Part shown: positions 26,497 through 36,325 of the stretch, in pieces
Numbering within the stretch: position 1 is the first letter of the stretch
Layout of the letters: every line of letters starts with the position of its first letter
Source of the DNA: JAFMPW01 sp040830565
GTDB taxonomy: Bacteria; Bacteroidota; Bacteroidia; Flavobacteriales; Flavobacteriaceae
DNA length: 64,000 nucleotides
NCBI GenBank assembly: GCA_040830565.1
Contig: JBFOMC010000068.1
Span: 1-64,000, forward strand
Reading direction: 5' to 3'
The notes under the pieces: model-generated
Told to the model about the DNA's origin: nothing
The model's input: the letters and a program-made list of their open reading frames with translations, nothing else
Databases searched by the model: none
Made by a program: the position numbers and the translations under genes

Positions 26497-28059
26497 ATGA
26501 AAAGAAGTATCAATTTCGGATTCCTAATTTGCCTGATGGCAATAATATTGGCACTATCCTGCAAAAAAGATCAAAAAACCATAGATACATCAGAACAAAC
26601 GAGCAAACCAAATATCGTAATTATCTATGCTGATGATCTCGGATATGGAGAACTTGGGGCTTATGGAGCCACAGAATTAAAGACGCCTAACATGGATAAA
26701 CTTGCCCATGGCGGGATGAGGTTTACTAACGGTTACGCTTCTTCCGCAACCTGTACACCAAGTAGGTATGCCCTGCTTACCGGAGTTTACCCTTGGCGTA
26801 ATAAGCGGGCCAAAATTCTCCCGGGAACAGCGCCTCTTATTATAGACACTGCTCAAATCACTTTACCAAAAATGTTGAAAGAGCAGCAGTACCATACGGG
26901 TATTGTTGGAAAATGGCACTTGGGACTGGGAACAGGGAATGTGAATTGGAATGAGAAGATTGCCCCGGGGCCCAATGAGCTTGGTTTTGATTACAGTAAT
27001 ATTTTGGCCGCTACTCAGGATAGGGTGCCCACAGTATACATCAAAAATGGGCATGTGGTTAATCTGGATCCCAATGACCCCATTCAGGTAGATTATGAAA
27101 AGAATTTTCCAGGGGAACCTACGGGGAAGGATAGTCCGGAGCTATTGAAAATGAAATGGCACCACGGGCACAATAACAGTATTGTAAATGGGATCCCTAG
27201 AATTGGTTTTATGAAGGGCGGGGAGGCTGCCAAATGGGTTGATGAGGATATGGCCGACTATTTTTTGGCAGATGCTCAGGAGTACATTAAAAGGCATAAA
27301 AACGAGCCATTTTTCCTCTACTATGCGCTACAGCAACCTCATGTACCCCGAACACCACATCCTCGTTTTGTAGGCAGCTCAGGGATGGGTCCGAGAGGTG
27401 ATGTTATTGTGGAGGCAGATTGGTGTATAGGTGAACTGATTAAAACCTTGGAGGATGAAGGAGTATTGGAAAACACTCTTATTATACTATCAAGTGATAA
27501 TGGTCCGGTATTGAACGATGGATATTTTGATGAGGCTGTGGAAAAGATTGGGAACCATAAACCAAAAGGACCACTTAGGGGAGGGAAGTACAGCTTATTT
27601 GAAGCGGGTACAAGAGTCCCTTTTATTACCTATTGGAAAGGACAGATAAATCAGGGAGTTTCAGATGCTATAGTTTCTCAACTAGATCTGTTTTCCTCTC
27701 TGGCGGCCTTGGTTGGAAGTGATGAAAAAACAAAAGACAGTAAGGAACTGTTAGATGTTTTCTTGGGAAAACATGAAAAGGGAAGGGATGAATTGGTTAT
27801 CGAAGCTACCTCCAGAACAGCTTTCAGAAAAGGAGATTGGGCTATGATACCTCCCTATGATGGAGCTGCGGTGAATACTCAGGTGAATATAGAATTGGGT
27901 AATGCAAATAGCTACCAGTTGTATAATCTAAAAGAAGACCTGGAGCAGCAAAACAATCTGGCAGAGGTCCATCCTGATAAATTGGAGGAGATGATCAAAG
28001 CCTTTGAGGCAATAAGGGGAGAAGCTAATGAGGAAGTCCGGGAGCTAGAACTTAAGTAA
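26497..28059 (+). CDS. S1-family arylsulfatase-type lipoprotein
   Basis: The longest frame begins at a TTG at 26437. The ATG at 26497 is chosen because it places a normal lipoprotein signal (LALSC, lipid Cys22) at the N-terminus, giving 520 residues. The sulfatase features are YADDLGYGELG, the C-T-P-S-R motif with Cys86, GKWHLGLG near residue 140 and SSDNGP near residue 330. It is the last of three tandem sulfatases and precedes the GntP-type permease by about 40 bp. It should act on sulfated galactan oligosaccharides in the periplasm or at the surface. Confidence 0.93.
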   Translation: MKRSINFGFLICLMAIILALSCKKDQKTIDTSEQTSKPNIVIIYADDLGYGELGAYGATELKTPNMDKLAHGGMRFTNGYASSATCTPSRYALLTGVYPWRNKRAKILPGTAPLIIDTAQITLPKMLKEQQYHTGIVGKWHLGLGTGNVNWNEKIAPGPNELGFDYSNILAATQDRVPTVYIKNGHVVNLDPNDPIQVDYEKNFPGEPTGKDSPELLKMKWHHGHNNSIVNGIPRIGFMKGGEAAKWVDEDMADYFLADAQEYIKRHKNEPFFLYYALQQPHVPRTPHPRFVGSSGMGPRGDVIVEADWCIGELIKTLEDEGVLENTLIILSSDNGPVLNDGYFDEAVEKIGNHKPKGPLRGGKYSLFEAGTRVPFITYWKGQINQGVSDAIVSQLDLFSSLAALVGSDEKTKDSKELLDVFLGKHEKGRDELVIEATSRTAFRKGDWAMIPPYDGAAVNTQVNIELGNANSYQLYNLKEDLEQQNNLAEVHPDKLEEMIKAFEAIRGEANEEVRELELK

Positions 28060-28098
28060 TTGCTCTCACATATATATTATGAATTAAATCCAGGGTAA

Positions 28099-29397
28099 AT
28101 GACGGGTCTGATCATATTGATAATCTGCATTTTACTGTTGATCGTAGGGATTACCGTATTTAAGGTGCACCCAATCCCAGCACTGCTTCTTACCGGTTTG
28201 ATCCTAGGGCTTGCAACAGGAAGTTCGGTAGAGGGAGTAACTGAAAGCCTCCTTAATGGCTTTGGAAGTACGCTTAAGTGGATTGGCCTTGTTATTCTTT
28301 TCGGAACCTTACTTGGCGAGATTCTCGCGGTGACAGGAGGAGCCGATGTTATTGCGGATAGTATCATAAAGCTTTTTGGGGTGAAATACCTCCCTTTAAG
28401 TATGGCCGTAATTGGTTTTCTCGTAGGAATACCGGTGTTTGTAGATGTAGCTTACCTCACTTTGTTGCCTACCGTTCTGGCCTTATCCCGAAAATCAGGA
28501 CATTCCGTACTGGTCTTAGGTTTGTCGTTGGCCATGAGCTTAACGGTGGCTCATGCTCTAATCCCCCCAACCCCCGGACCCCTGGCCGTTGCTGCTATTC
28601 TTGAAATTGATGTTGGAAAAATGATACCTGTGAATGTAGCGGTAGCCATTACAGCCATATGCGGAGGGCTGCTATGGATCAAGATAAACTCAAAGGCATT
28701 TTCAAAAGTTTTGGAGCCCATAAATCAACCAGAACAAGAGGTAAAGAAGATATTGAAAGGATATAAAAGAATACTACCTTTTGTGGCATTATTAAGTCCA
28801 TTAATTTTAATGTCCTTAGGAAACCTTTATCCGGGTACGACTAACCCTCTGATCAACTTTGTCAAAAACCCTGTGTGGGCATTAATGGTAGGAGTGATCT
28901 TTGCTCTACCACTAATTGATAGCAAGGGTTTTTCCGGAAAATTGAATGACTTTTTTCAAACAGCCGGGGCAAAATCTGCCATAGTGATTCTTATCACAGG
29001 TACCGGGGGAGCCTTTGGGCAGGTAATAAAGGATACGGAAATAGTGAATGCCCTACTGCCCGAGACCAGCGGTATTTCTGCCATGGGAATAATACTGCCT
29101 TTTCTACTTAGTTTACTTTTTACCTCAGTAACAGGGTCTATTACAGTTTCATTACTTACTACTGCTTCTATTGTAGCTCCAATGATCTCTAATGGCGTTT
29201 TACACCCGGAACTTACCGCTGCCGCTATAGGAGCTGGGTCTCTTGGAATTATTCACGTCAATAGCAGTTTCTTCTGGCTATTTAAAGAAGTACATGAATT
29301 GCCTGTCTCGAAACTCCTGAGATCTTTTAGCCTTCTTTCTGTCATTGTGGCTTTGTCTGGTGGGCTGATGGCCATACTCCTTTATTTTGTGATGTAA
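28099..29397 (+). CDS. GntP-family sugar-acid:H+ symporter
   Basis: This 432-residue integral membrane protein has about 12 hydrophobic segments. GntP landmarks are LIGLATGSS-like and VGIPVFVDVAYLTLLP in the first half and LTVAHALIPPTPGPLAVA after it. The family imports gluconate and related aldonates. Beside anhydrogalactonate and galactonate enzymes it may take up an aldonate or a 2-keto-3-deoxy acid. It ends the sulfatase-rich transcription unit and is followed by the long non-coding region before SusC. Family is certain; the substrate is inferred. Confidence 0.92.
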   Translation: MTGLIILIICILLLIVGITVFKVHPIPALLLTGLILGLATGSSVEGVTESLLNGFGSTLKWIGLVILFGTLLGEILAVTGGADVIADSIIKLFGVKYLPLSMAVIGFLVGIPVFVDVAYLTLLPTVLALSRKSGHSVLVLGLSLAMSLTVAHALIPPTPGPLAVAAILEIDVGKMIPVNVAVAITAICGGLLWIKINSKAFSKVLEPINQPEQEVKKILKGYKRILPFVALLSPLILMSLGNLYPGTTNPLINFVKNPVWALMVGVIFALPLIDSKGFSGKLNDFFQTAGAKSAIVILITGTGGAFGQVIKDTEIVNALLPETSGISAMGIILPFLLSLLFTSVTGSITVSLLTTASIVAPMISNGVLHPELTAAAIGAGSLGIIHVNSSFFWLFKEVHELPVSKLLRSFSLLSVIVALSGGLMAILLYFVM

Positions 29398-29615
29398 TTG
29401 AATTTTGATAGTAGACAAAATTTCCAAAAACTACATTTTTGCTACCGTATTGATCATTTATTCAATCGGTTAGCCTGGTTCAAAGTTAAAATAGTGTTAG
29501 TGTTGGTTAACCTCTTGCTGCCTCTCGGTCAGAATACCACCTAATTTTAGACTTGAAGATAATAAGGTGCCCTTAAAAGGTAAATTATTGGGAAAATCAT
29601 TTGTTGTAGAGTTGA

Positions 29616-29627
29616 AAACATATGTTT
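29616..29627. promoter_or_regulatory. Palindrome AAACATATGTTT with a repeat of its left half
   Basis: This is a perfect 12-bp palindrome. Its core AACATATG recurs at 29660-29667, 43 bp (about four helical turns) downstream. Flanking TGTTGTA (29602) and TACAACA (29657) form a further inverted pair. This could be an operator bound cooperatively, but AT-rich palindromes also arise by chance. Confidence 0.3.
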
Positions 29628-29737
29628 CTGTCTAAGAAATAATATATAAGCACTTTTACAACATATGATTTGAATCTAAATAATGACAGAACTACTACCA
29701 GGACAAATGAAGAACAAATTCAAGGAGACGAAATTTT

Positions 29738-29777
29738 TTATTATGCCCGCAAAAAACAATAAAAGGCATGATAATAA
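29738..29777. repeat. Imperfect inverted repeat upstream of susC
   Basis: TTATTATGCC and GGCATGATAATAA pair with one bulged base across a 17-base loop. No T-run follows in the direction of susC. It could form a leader or upstream RNA hairpin, or be incidental in AT-rich DNA. Confidence 0.3.
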
Positions 29778-29802
29778 TAAGCACCCGATGTTTTTCTTGG
29801 CT

Positions 29803-29822
29803 TGTCTAGTTCATGTCTAGTT
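29803..29822 (+). promoter_or_regulatory. Tandem TGTCTAGTT repeat, possible activator site
   Basis: Two copies of TGTCTAGTT lie 11 bp apart (one helical turn), about 170-190 bp before the susC ATG and 31 bp before a TATATTTC promoter-like element. A third copy, extended to TGTCTAGTTG, lies upstream of the GH117 gene at 42242. Spacing and placement fit a dimeric activator contacting one DNA face. The regulator is unknown; the two AraC proteins and the LuxR-type protein in the window are candidates. Confidence 0.4.
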
Positions 29823-29989
29823 GCTTTTAACATAAAGGATTACAGCTATATGTATATTTCAAACGATTTAGATTAACCGAGCACTAATTTATGGTAATTC
29901 CATTTGTTCAGTAGAACGTTAGGTTGAATTCTCAAGACAAATGGTAGGATCTAATTAAAATTAATTCTGACTATCACAACTTAAACCAA

Positions 29990-32900
29990 ATGATTATGAA
30001 AAAACACTTTGTGAGGCTACTAAGAGAAAAAATTCTTGTAGTGCTGTTTCTTGTGTTTGCGGGTATGCAATTTAGTTACGCCCAGCAAACTATTACGGGA
30101 ACTGTTTCTGATGATCAAGGTCCGATTGGCGGGGCTAACATCCTTGTTCAGGGTACCACAACAGGTACTCAATCAGATTTTGACGGAAATTTCAGTATCC
30201 AGGCTTCCCCGGAGGACGTGTTGGTGATTTCCTATATTGGTTACGCCACACAGAATATTACCGTAGGCAACCAAACCACGATCAACGTAATTCTGCAAAC
30301 AGACCAGCAGCAATTAGATGAGGTAATTGTGATCGGTTACGGAACGGTCAACAAGAAAGACGTTACCGGGGCGGTTTCGCGAGTGACTGCCGAATCTTAT
30401 GAAAATCAGCCTGTTACCAGAGTTGATGAAGCTCTGCAAGGTAGAGCTGCTGGGGTTTCTGTAGCGAAGGCCAACGGAGCTCCCGGAGCAGGGATTAAAA
30501 TACGAATTAGAGGTGTCAATTCCATTACCGGTAATAATGACCCATTAATAGTAATTGACGGGGTATTAGGAGGGGATCTGAGCACTCTCAACCCAAATGA
30601 TATTGCCTCCATGGACGTTTTGAAGGATGCTTCTGCAACAGCCATTTATGGAGTAAGGGGTTCAAATGGGGTAATTCTCGTAACCACCAAAAGAGGTTCT
30701 GGAAAAGGAAAAATAAATATTGATTTTTTCACAACAGTATCACAGGTGCCAGAGCTCTTGCCAACTTTAGCGACCAACGTGGGTGAGTTTGCGAGAATAG
30801 AAAATTTAAGAAAATTAAGTATAGGTCAAAATCCCACCTTTACCGATGGTGAAATAGCGGATTTAGTTGCTAGCGGCGGCACGCATTATCAAGATGAGGT
30901 GTTGCGAACAGGTTTTAGCCAAAACTTACAAGTTTCGGCAAGTGGCTCGGACCAGGAAGGGAAACTAAGGTACTTTATATCTGGTAACTACAGAGATGAA
31001 GAAGGGATAGTTATTAATAACGACTATCAGCAATTGTCGGTTCGATCTAATTTGGAAGCTCAAATTAGCGACAAGTTCAAGATAGGGCTCAATATATTTG
31101 GTATCAGGGCAGAAACAAAAAACAATTTTGAACGCTTTGGTAGCGGGCAAGGGAGTTTGATAGCAAAGGCTCTAACCTGGGATCCAACAACTCCTATCTT
31201 TGATGCGAACGGGAATTATAATAGACGCTCTATAAAAGGTATTGCTTCCTTGAACCTAAATCCCGTTTTAACCCTAACCGAAACGGATGTTGCTGATATT
31301 AATGAGCAGTTAAGCGGTACCTTGAATGCTAGTTATCAAATTACCGATAATTTAAGCTACACCCTGGTTGCCGGTACCCAGGTATACAACTTTAATGTTG
31401 AAAGGTATACAGTTGAAAATAGCAATGATACCCCTGCAGCTAATTTTAGCACCAATAAATTTACTTCCTTTCAGATCAGTAATATTTTTACCTGGCAGAA
31501 TGTATTCAAAGACATCCATAATATCAAATTAACAGGGGTTCAGGAGTATCAAAACCTTAAAAATCGATTTAATAGCTATAATGCGGATAATCTTTTATTA
31601 CCCAATGGATTTTATTTTGCAGAAACAGGTGCCGGTTTTTCCATAGGTAATAACTTTAATGAAAGAGAGTTGTCCTCCTTTATGTTAAGGGCAGAATACA
31701 TTCTCGACGATAATCTGTCAGTTACAGCCACAGGACGTTATGATGCTTCATCAGTGTTTCGTCCTGGAAATAAATGGGGTTTCTTTCCGTCTATTGCAGC
31801 GGGATACAGCCTCATTCAACCTACTGAAAGCGACGGATTTATTAGTAGTTTAAAACTTCGGGCAGGTTGGGGTCAGGTAGGTAATCAGGCGGTTGATACC
31901 TATGGTACCTTTGCCAATTTGGGCAACAACGCTTATGCCTATGGGGGCGGGGCCCCGGATCCGGGTACGTTTATTACCAGTTTTGCCAATGAAGGCCTTA
32001 CGTGGGAGACTACAACCCAAACCAACGTAGGTGTAGATGTCGGATTTAATGAAGGTAGGGGTACTTTTAGCCTTGATGGGTATAAAAAGCTAACCTCGGA
32101 TTTACTTCTGGAAGTACCGGTATCAGGAACCAATGGTGGCGGAACCGTTTTCCAAAATGTCGGAGAAGTTGAAAACTTCGGTATTGATATTGCCATAGGC
32201 TACGATATCATCCAGACCGAAGACTTGACATGGAATGCCAATTTTGCAGGGTCTTATGTCAAAAATGAAGTGACTCAGTTATTTGGAGGCCTGGAACAAA
32301 TTGAAGGTCTGGTTAGCGTTCCTGGAGGTCAGGCCAGAAGAGCTAACCTGATTGAATTAGGAGAGCCATTGGGGCAGTTTAATGGAGCCACATTCTTAGG
32401 AACCTGGAAAAGCTCAGAAGCAGCAGAGGCCGCAAATTTTGGTAGAGTTCCCGGAGATGCTAAATATTTAAGGGATGCTGACGGCGAGATTGTTTTTGGC
32501 GCTATTGGTAACGGAACGCCTACTACCACTTGGGGCTTTAACAATACCATTTCCTACAAAAACTTTGATCTGAATATTTTCTTAAACGGGGCACACGGCT
32601 TTGATATATATAACTTGGTTCAGGCGCAGATTACAGGTGGAGCAGGTGATTCACGAAGTTTTTTGGCAGCAGATCAGGTAAATCAATGGACACCATCCAA
32701 CGAAACTGATATTCCGGCCACGGTTCAATTTTTCAATTCTTCTAGATATGTTGAAAAAGGAGATTTTATTAGGTTAAGTAACTTAACTTTAGGGTATACT
32801 TTTGAGAACTTATCCTGGTTGGGAGATGCTAACGTTAAAATCTATGGCGGAGGTCAGAATTTATTTCTTATCACCGACTACAGTGGTTACGATCCGGAAT

Positions 32901-33010
32901 TATCCTCCAGAAGGACAAATCAGGGGAATGCAGACGTAGCACCCGGTATAAATGTGGGAGCATATCCTAACCCGAGAACATATACACTGGGATTAAAAGT
33001 AGGTTTCTAA
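29990..33010 (+). CDS. susC: SusC-like TonB-dependent outer-membrane transporter
   Basis: This 1006-residue protein has a signal peptide ending at YAQQ. A carboxypeptidase-like regulatory domain follows (TITGTVSDDQGPIGGANILV, about 34-110), then a TonB box DEVIVIGYG (about 110-118), a plug domain (DPLIVIDGVLGG, VLKDASATAIYG) and a large barrel ending GLKVGF. SusC proteins import oligosaccharides across the outer membrane together with SusD; here the likely cargo is an agar, porphyran or carrageenan oligosaccharide. A second ATG two codons in is an alternative start. SusD follows after 31 bp, and the long upstream region carries candidate regulatory sites. Confidence 0.97.
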   Translation: MIMKKHFVRLLREKILVVLFLVFAGMQFSYAQQTITGTVSDDQGPIGGANILVQGTTTGTQSDFDGNFSIQASPEDVLVISYIGYATQNITVGNQTTINVILQTDQQQLDEVIVIGYGTVNKKDVTGAVSRVTAESYENQPVTRVDEALQGRAAGVSVAKANGAPGAGIKIRIRGVNSITGNNDPLIVIDGVLGGDLSTLNPNDIASMDVLKDASATAIYGVRGSNGVILVTTKRGSGKGKINIDFFTTVSQVPELLPTLATNVGEFARIENLRKLSIGQNPTFTDGEIADLVASGGTHYQDEVLRTGFSQNLQVSASGSDQEGKLRYFISGNYRDEEGIVINNDYQQLSVRSNLEAQISDKFKIGLNIFGIRAETKNNFERFGSGQGSLIAKALTWDPTTPIFDANGNYNRRSIKGIASLNLNPVLTLTETDVADINEQLSGTLNASYQITDNLSYTLVAGTQVYNFNVERYTVENSNDTPAANFSTNKFTSFQISNIFTWQNVFKDIHNIKLTGVQEYQNLKNRFNSYNADNLLLPNGFYFAETGAGFSIGNNFNERELSSFMLRAEYILDDNLSVTATGRYDASSVFRPGNKWGFFPSIAAGYSLIQPTESDGFISSLKLRAGWGQVGNQAVDTYGTFANLGNNAYAYGGGAPDPGTFITSFANEGLTWETTTQTNVGVDVGFNEGRGTFSLDGYKKLTSDLLLEVPVSGTNGGGTVFQNVGEVENFGIDIAIGYDIIQTEDLTWNANFAGSYVKNEVTQLFGGLEQIEGLVSVPGGQARRANLIELGEPLGQFNGATFLGTWKSSEAAEAANFGRVPGDAKYLRDADGEIVFGAIGNGTPTTTWGFNNTISYKNFDLNIFLNGAHGFDIYNLVQAQITGGAGDSRSFLAADQVNQWTPSNETDIPATVQFFNSSRYVEKGDFIRLSNLTLGYTFENLSWLGDANVKIYGGGQNLFLITDYSGYDPELSSRRTNQGNADVAPGINVGAYPNPRTYTLGLKVGF

Positions 33011-33041
33011 AAAAATGCTAATAGAAAAAAATAGAAAAAAC

Positions 33042-34658
33042 ATGAAAACAATGAAAATTTATAAATCATTTAGGGGTTTCTTGGGAGCATTTGCCCTTGT
33101 GGCTTTAGCATTGGGCTTCAACAGCTGTGAGCAGTTTGATCTCGATGAAGACCCTGCAGCTTCGCAGTTGCAAGTTGTCACCTACAGTTCCATGCCACAG
33201 CTGGAATTGGGAGTAACGGGTATCTATGGTAAATTAAACAAGGCGGCCTGGATGTCTACTTTTTATGTAAATGGTTGGTCTGGCGACGACATTACTACAC
33301 ACGTGGCAAGTAACAAAGCCGATTTTAGGGAATACGATCAGCGTTTCATCACACCGGAAAACTCGAGAACGCTTACTAACTGGAGAGGGGTGTATGAGAT
33401 GATCCGGGCAGCAAACACCGTTTTGCAAAGTGTGGAAGGAGTAACGCTCTCAGATCCTGATCCTAACAAACAGGAAAGACTGATAGGTGAAACATATTTT
33501 CTTAGGGCCATAATGTTCAATCATTTAATGCGTATTCACGGTAGAATTCCTTTAGTGTTAGAAGTAGATCCGTTTCAGCAGCCACCACTGGCTAGCCAAT
33601 TAGAGGTTTTTGAACAGATAGAAAGTGATCTCCTGGCAGCAGAATCAAGATTACCCGAAGCCAGCGCGTTTGTCGGATCAACAACTCCGAGTAGGGGTAC
33701 AGCCAGAGCTTTTTTAGCCAGGTTGTACATGGATTGGGCTGGCTTCCCACTTAAGGATACAGGGAAATATGCTCAGGCTGCGGCAATGGCAAAATCAGTT
33801 ATGGACAATGCAGCCGCCCATGGATTTGGTTTGGAACCAGATTTGGCCAAACTATGGTCCCTGGCCGGAAGATTCACTCAGGAAGGTGTATTTACCATCG
33901 CATATAGCAACGCTGCAGGAAACCTTACCAATCGTAAGATGGGTAAATTGGGATTACCTTCTGACCCTGGTCTGAATGGCTGGCAAGAGACTTTTGCAGA
34001 AATCCGATTTTTTGAAGATATGCCCGATGGAGTTCGAAAAGATGCTACCTACTATTCAGAATTGCCAGTAGCGGACAATGGGGCAATTGATGTAAATAAT
34101 CCTACCAGAATGCTTCGTTGGGAAGAGTTTTTGGATCAGCAAAATCCGATTTTAAGAAAAATAGTCGGGGATTTAGCTGATGGAGATTGGGCACAGTTCC
34201 AAACCCTGAGAAGTGATCTGTTTATGAGATATGCCGAGGTATTGCTGATTTATGCAGAAGCTTCAGGGGAGGCGGGTACTGCCGGAGCCGATGCATGGGA
34301 AGCCTTAAATATGGTCCATAGAAGAGCCGAAGGACTTGACATAAATACTCCCGCTCCAAGCGATTTGTCGGCTGCCGATGGAACTATACAGGATTTGGCT
34401 TTCACGGAAAGAAAATGGGAATTTGCAGGAGAATTTATCCGGTGGAACGATCTAGTGCGTAAAGAAATGGTGGAGCAAGCACTAGGGAACAGAGATCCAC
34501 AAGTTTCTATTGGTACAGAATATGACGAAAATGGCGTAGGTACTCCAATACCACTTACAAGCGCCAAAAATCCAATTTTGGGATCTTTGGGCACAGACAA
34601 CTATTTTGCACCAATACCACAACAGGAAATAGAACAAAATCCAAATTTGGCAAATTAA
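33042..34658 (+). CDS. susD: SusD/RagB-like surface glycan-binding lipoprotein
   Basis: The frame can start at 33015, but the ATG at 33042 gives a normal lipoprotein signal (GFNSC lipobox), so it is preferred; the protein then has 538 residues. The helical TPR-like SusD fold is recognisable: ETYFLRAIMFNHLMRIHG near residue 155, TPSRGTARAFLARLYMDWA, and a C-terminal FRWNDLVRKE-like block followed by YFAPIPQQEIEQNPNL. The last motif normally continues a few residues further; here it stops at LAN. It caps the SusC barrel and selects the oligosaccharide. A strong terminator follows. Confidence 0.95.
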   Translation: MKTMKIYKSFRGFLGAFALVALALGFNSCEQFDLDEDPAASQLQVVTYSSMPQLELGVTGIYGKLNKAAWMSTFYVNGWSGDDITTHVASNKADFREYDQRFITPENSRTLTNWRGVYEMIRAANTVLQSVEGVTLSDPDPNKQERLIGETYFLRAIMFNHLMRIHGRIPLVLEVDPFQQPPLASQLEVFEQIESDLLAAESRLPEASAFVGSTTPSRGTARAFLARLYMDWAGFPLKDTGKYAQAAAMAKSVMDNAAAHGFGLEPDLAKLWSLAGRFTQEGVFTIAYSNAAGNLTNRKMGKLGLPSDPGLNGWQETFAEIRFFEDMPDGVRKDATYYSELPVADNGAIDVNNPTRMLRWEEFLDQQNPILRKIVGDLADGDWAQFQTLRSDLFMRYAEVLLIYAEASGEAGTAGADAWEALNMVHRRAEGLDINTPAPSDLSAADGTIQDLAFTERKWEFAGEFIRWNDLVRKEMVEQALGNRDPQVSIGTEYDENGVGTPIPLTSAKNPILGSLGTDNYFAPIPQQEIEQNPNLAN

Positions 34659-34693
34659 GATTTAGTAGTTTTTTTGAGTTAGTTTAGTTCTTG

Positions 34694-34734
34694 CAACGGT
34701 AAGATTTGTATCAGATCTTACCGTTGTTGTTTTT
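34694..34734 (+). terminator. Rho-independent terminator of the susC/susD transcript
   Basis: A 12-bp perfect stem (CAACGGTAAGAT / ATCTTACCGTTG) with a 9-base loop is followed by TTGTTTTT. It begins 35 bp after the SusD stop and marks the end of the SusC/D transcription unit. Confidence 0.85.
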
Positions 34735-34848
34735 AAGAACTTCGCCTTAAAAGATACCTTTAAATTTGGAACGAGAATCAACAAGCCGTTGAGCCATCTT
34801 CACCCATAAACTACGTACCTTTATGAATCACAAGATGACAAATTTTGA

Positions 34849-36321
34849 ATGCTAGATCTGGGAAACTACTATAAAAGGGTTGCTTTTCTTCTTTTTTCAG
34901 GAGGAAGCTTCTTGTTATTTTCACTAAGCTGCACATCAAAAAACAAACATGCGGAAGGAGAAAAGTTGGCGAAAATTCATTGCGCCTCATGCCATATGTT
35001 TCCTGATGCATCTACACTTCCAAGAAGAACCTGGGGAGAAAAGGTATTACCCAATATGGGTTTAAAAATGGGCATGGCTCATGGACCAATATATACCTAT
35101 GGTAATCCGGATTCAATCAGTAATCTTAGTCCGTCAATGCCCCAGGAGGAATGGGATAAAATAGTTTATTATTATCTAAATAGATCTGAAAATACGACCC
35201 CTGGATACCTCATTGAAGAGCCCAAATTTGATACGCTTTTTGAACCGAATGTTTTTTTGCTCGATTCTTTACCCTTGCTTACCATGACCACGTATGATGA
35301 GGAAAAAGGGAAATTGTTTTTGGGGAATGCAACTAATTCGACTTTGATGGCACTGACTCCTGATGGTGAACTCATCAATTCACAGAAACTAGATAGCCCA
35401 CCGGTGAAAATGATCACTAAAGATTCCTTAGATTATTTATTGACCATCGGCAATCTAAACCCTTCGGATGAAGCGAAGGGCAAACTCCAAATAGGTGATA
35501 ATGTCATCGAAGACTTAATTAGACCGGTAGATTTCTTAATTCGTGATGTGGATTCAGACGGATATGATGATATATTCATTTGTAATTATGGACATAACTT
35601 GGGGGATTTTTCATGGTATAGGAATTTAAAGGATGGGCGCTATGAAAAACGGATCATCCATCCCCTATCAGGTGCAATTAAGGTGGAAATAGCAAATATG
35701 GATGAAGATGAAGAAGATGAGATAGTGGTTTTATTTGCCCAGGAACACGAGAAAATGGTAATCTGGGATTTGGTGGACAACACGTTTGTCAGCACAGAGG
35801 TTGTTCAATTTCAACCGGCATTTGGAGCCGTAGATTTTCAGTTAGCAGATATGAATGGGGATGATTTAACAGATATCATTATTGGGAACGGGGATAATTC
35901 TGATTTGTCCACGGTACTTAAAAATTATCATGGTGTTCGGGTGCTGATCAATAAGGGTGAGAAGGAGTTCTCAGAAGACTTCTTTTTGCCGATCCATGGA
36001 GTCAGTAAAATTGTTGTAGAGGATTTTGATTTGGATCAGGATCCTGACATTTTAGCAATATCAAACTTCGGGGAGTTTTCGAATCCAAAGTTCAAAAGTG
36101 TTCAATTGATCCTGAATCAGGGAAACCTAAATTTTGAGGGGAAGCATATTAAGGACCTTCCGGATTTCAGATGGCAGACTATAGATGTCTCGGACTATGA
36201 TATGGATGGGGATTTTGATGTATTCTTAGGCTCCTTCAATTTAAATGTCGGGCCCGAAGCATCTGACACTTCAGATAAACAACCCGTTTCATGGGTGAAG
36301 TTGGAGAACAAGAGTCACTGA
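34849..36321 (+). CDS. Surface lipoprotein with cytochrome c site and FG-GAP/VCBS repeats
   Basis: This 490-residue protein has a lipobox LSLSC (lipid Cys28). A short c-type heme domain follows with CASCH at 45-49 and downstream Met residues that could be the sixth ligand. From about residue 220 there are FG-GAP-like calcium-binding repeats (DVDSDGYDDIFIC, DMNGDDLTDIIIG, DFDLDQDPDILAI, DYDMDGDFDVFLG), forming a beta-propeller. Such proteins are common beside SusC/D in marine Bacteroidota, but their role is unproven; glycan binding coupled to electron transfer is conjecture. It ends 4 bp from the convergent gene at 36326. Confidence 0.88.
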   Translation: MLDLGNYYKRVAFLLFSGGSFLLFSLSCTSKNKHAEGEKLAKIHCASCHMFPDASTLPRRTWGEKVLPNMGLKMGMAHGPIYTYGNPDSISNLSPSMPQEEWDKIVYYYLNRSENTTPGYLIEEPKFDTLFEPNVFLLDSLPLLTMTTYDEEKGKLFLGNATNSTLMALTPDGELINSQKLDSPPVKMITKDSLDYLLTIGNLNPSDEAKGKLQIGDNVIEDLIRPVDFLIRDVDSDGYDDIFICNYGHNLGDFSWYRNLKDGRYEKRIIHPLSGAIKVEIANMDEDEEDEIVVLFAQEHEKMVIWDLVDNTFVSTEVVQFQPAFGAVDFQLADMNGDDLTDIIIGNGDNSDLSTVLKNYHGVRVLINKGEKEFSEDFFLPIHGVSKIVVEDFDLDQDPDILAISNFGEFSNPKFKSVQLILNQGNLNFEGKHIKDLPDFRWQTIDVSDYDMDGDFDVFLGSFNLNVGPEASDTSDKQPVSWVKLENKSH

Positions 36322-36325
36322 TTTG

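Larger units (their letters stand above)
29398..29989 (+). promoter_or_regulatory. Long non-coding region upstream of susC/susD
   Basis: No credible gene is visible in these 592 bp. The stretch is AT-rich and holds a 12-bp palindrome with a repeated half (see 29616), an imperfect inverted repeat (29738-29777), a tandem 9-mer spaced by one helical turn (29803-29822), and TATATTTC at 29853-29860, one base from the Bacteroidota -7 consensus TAnnTTTG. The last implies a susC leader of roughly 130 bases. A regulated promoter for the SusC/D transcript is the natural reading; the transcription start itself is not shown. Confidence 0.6.
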
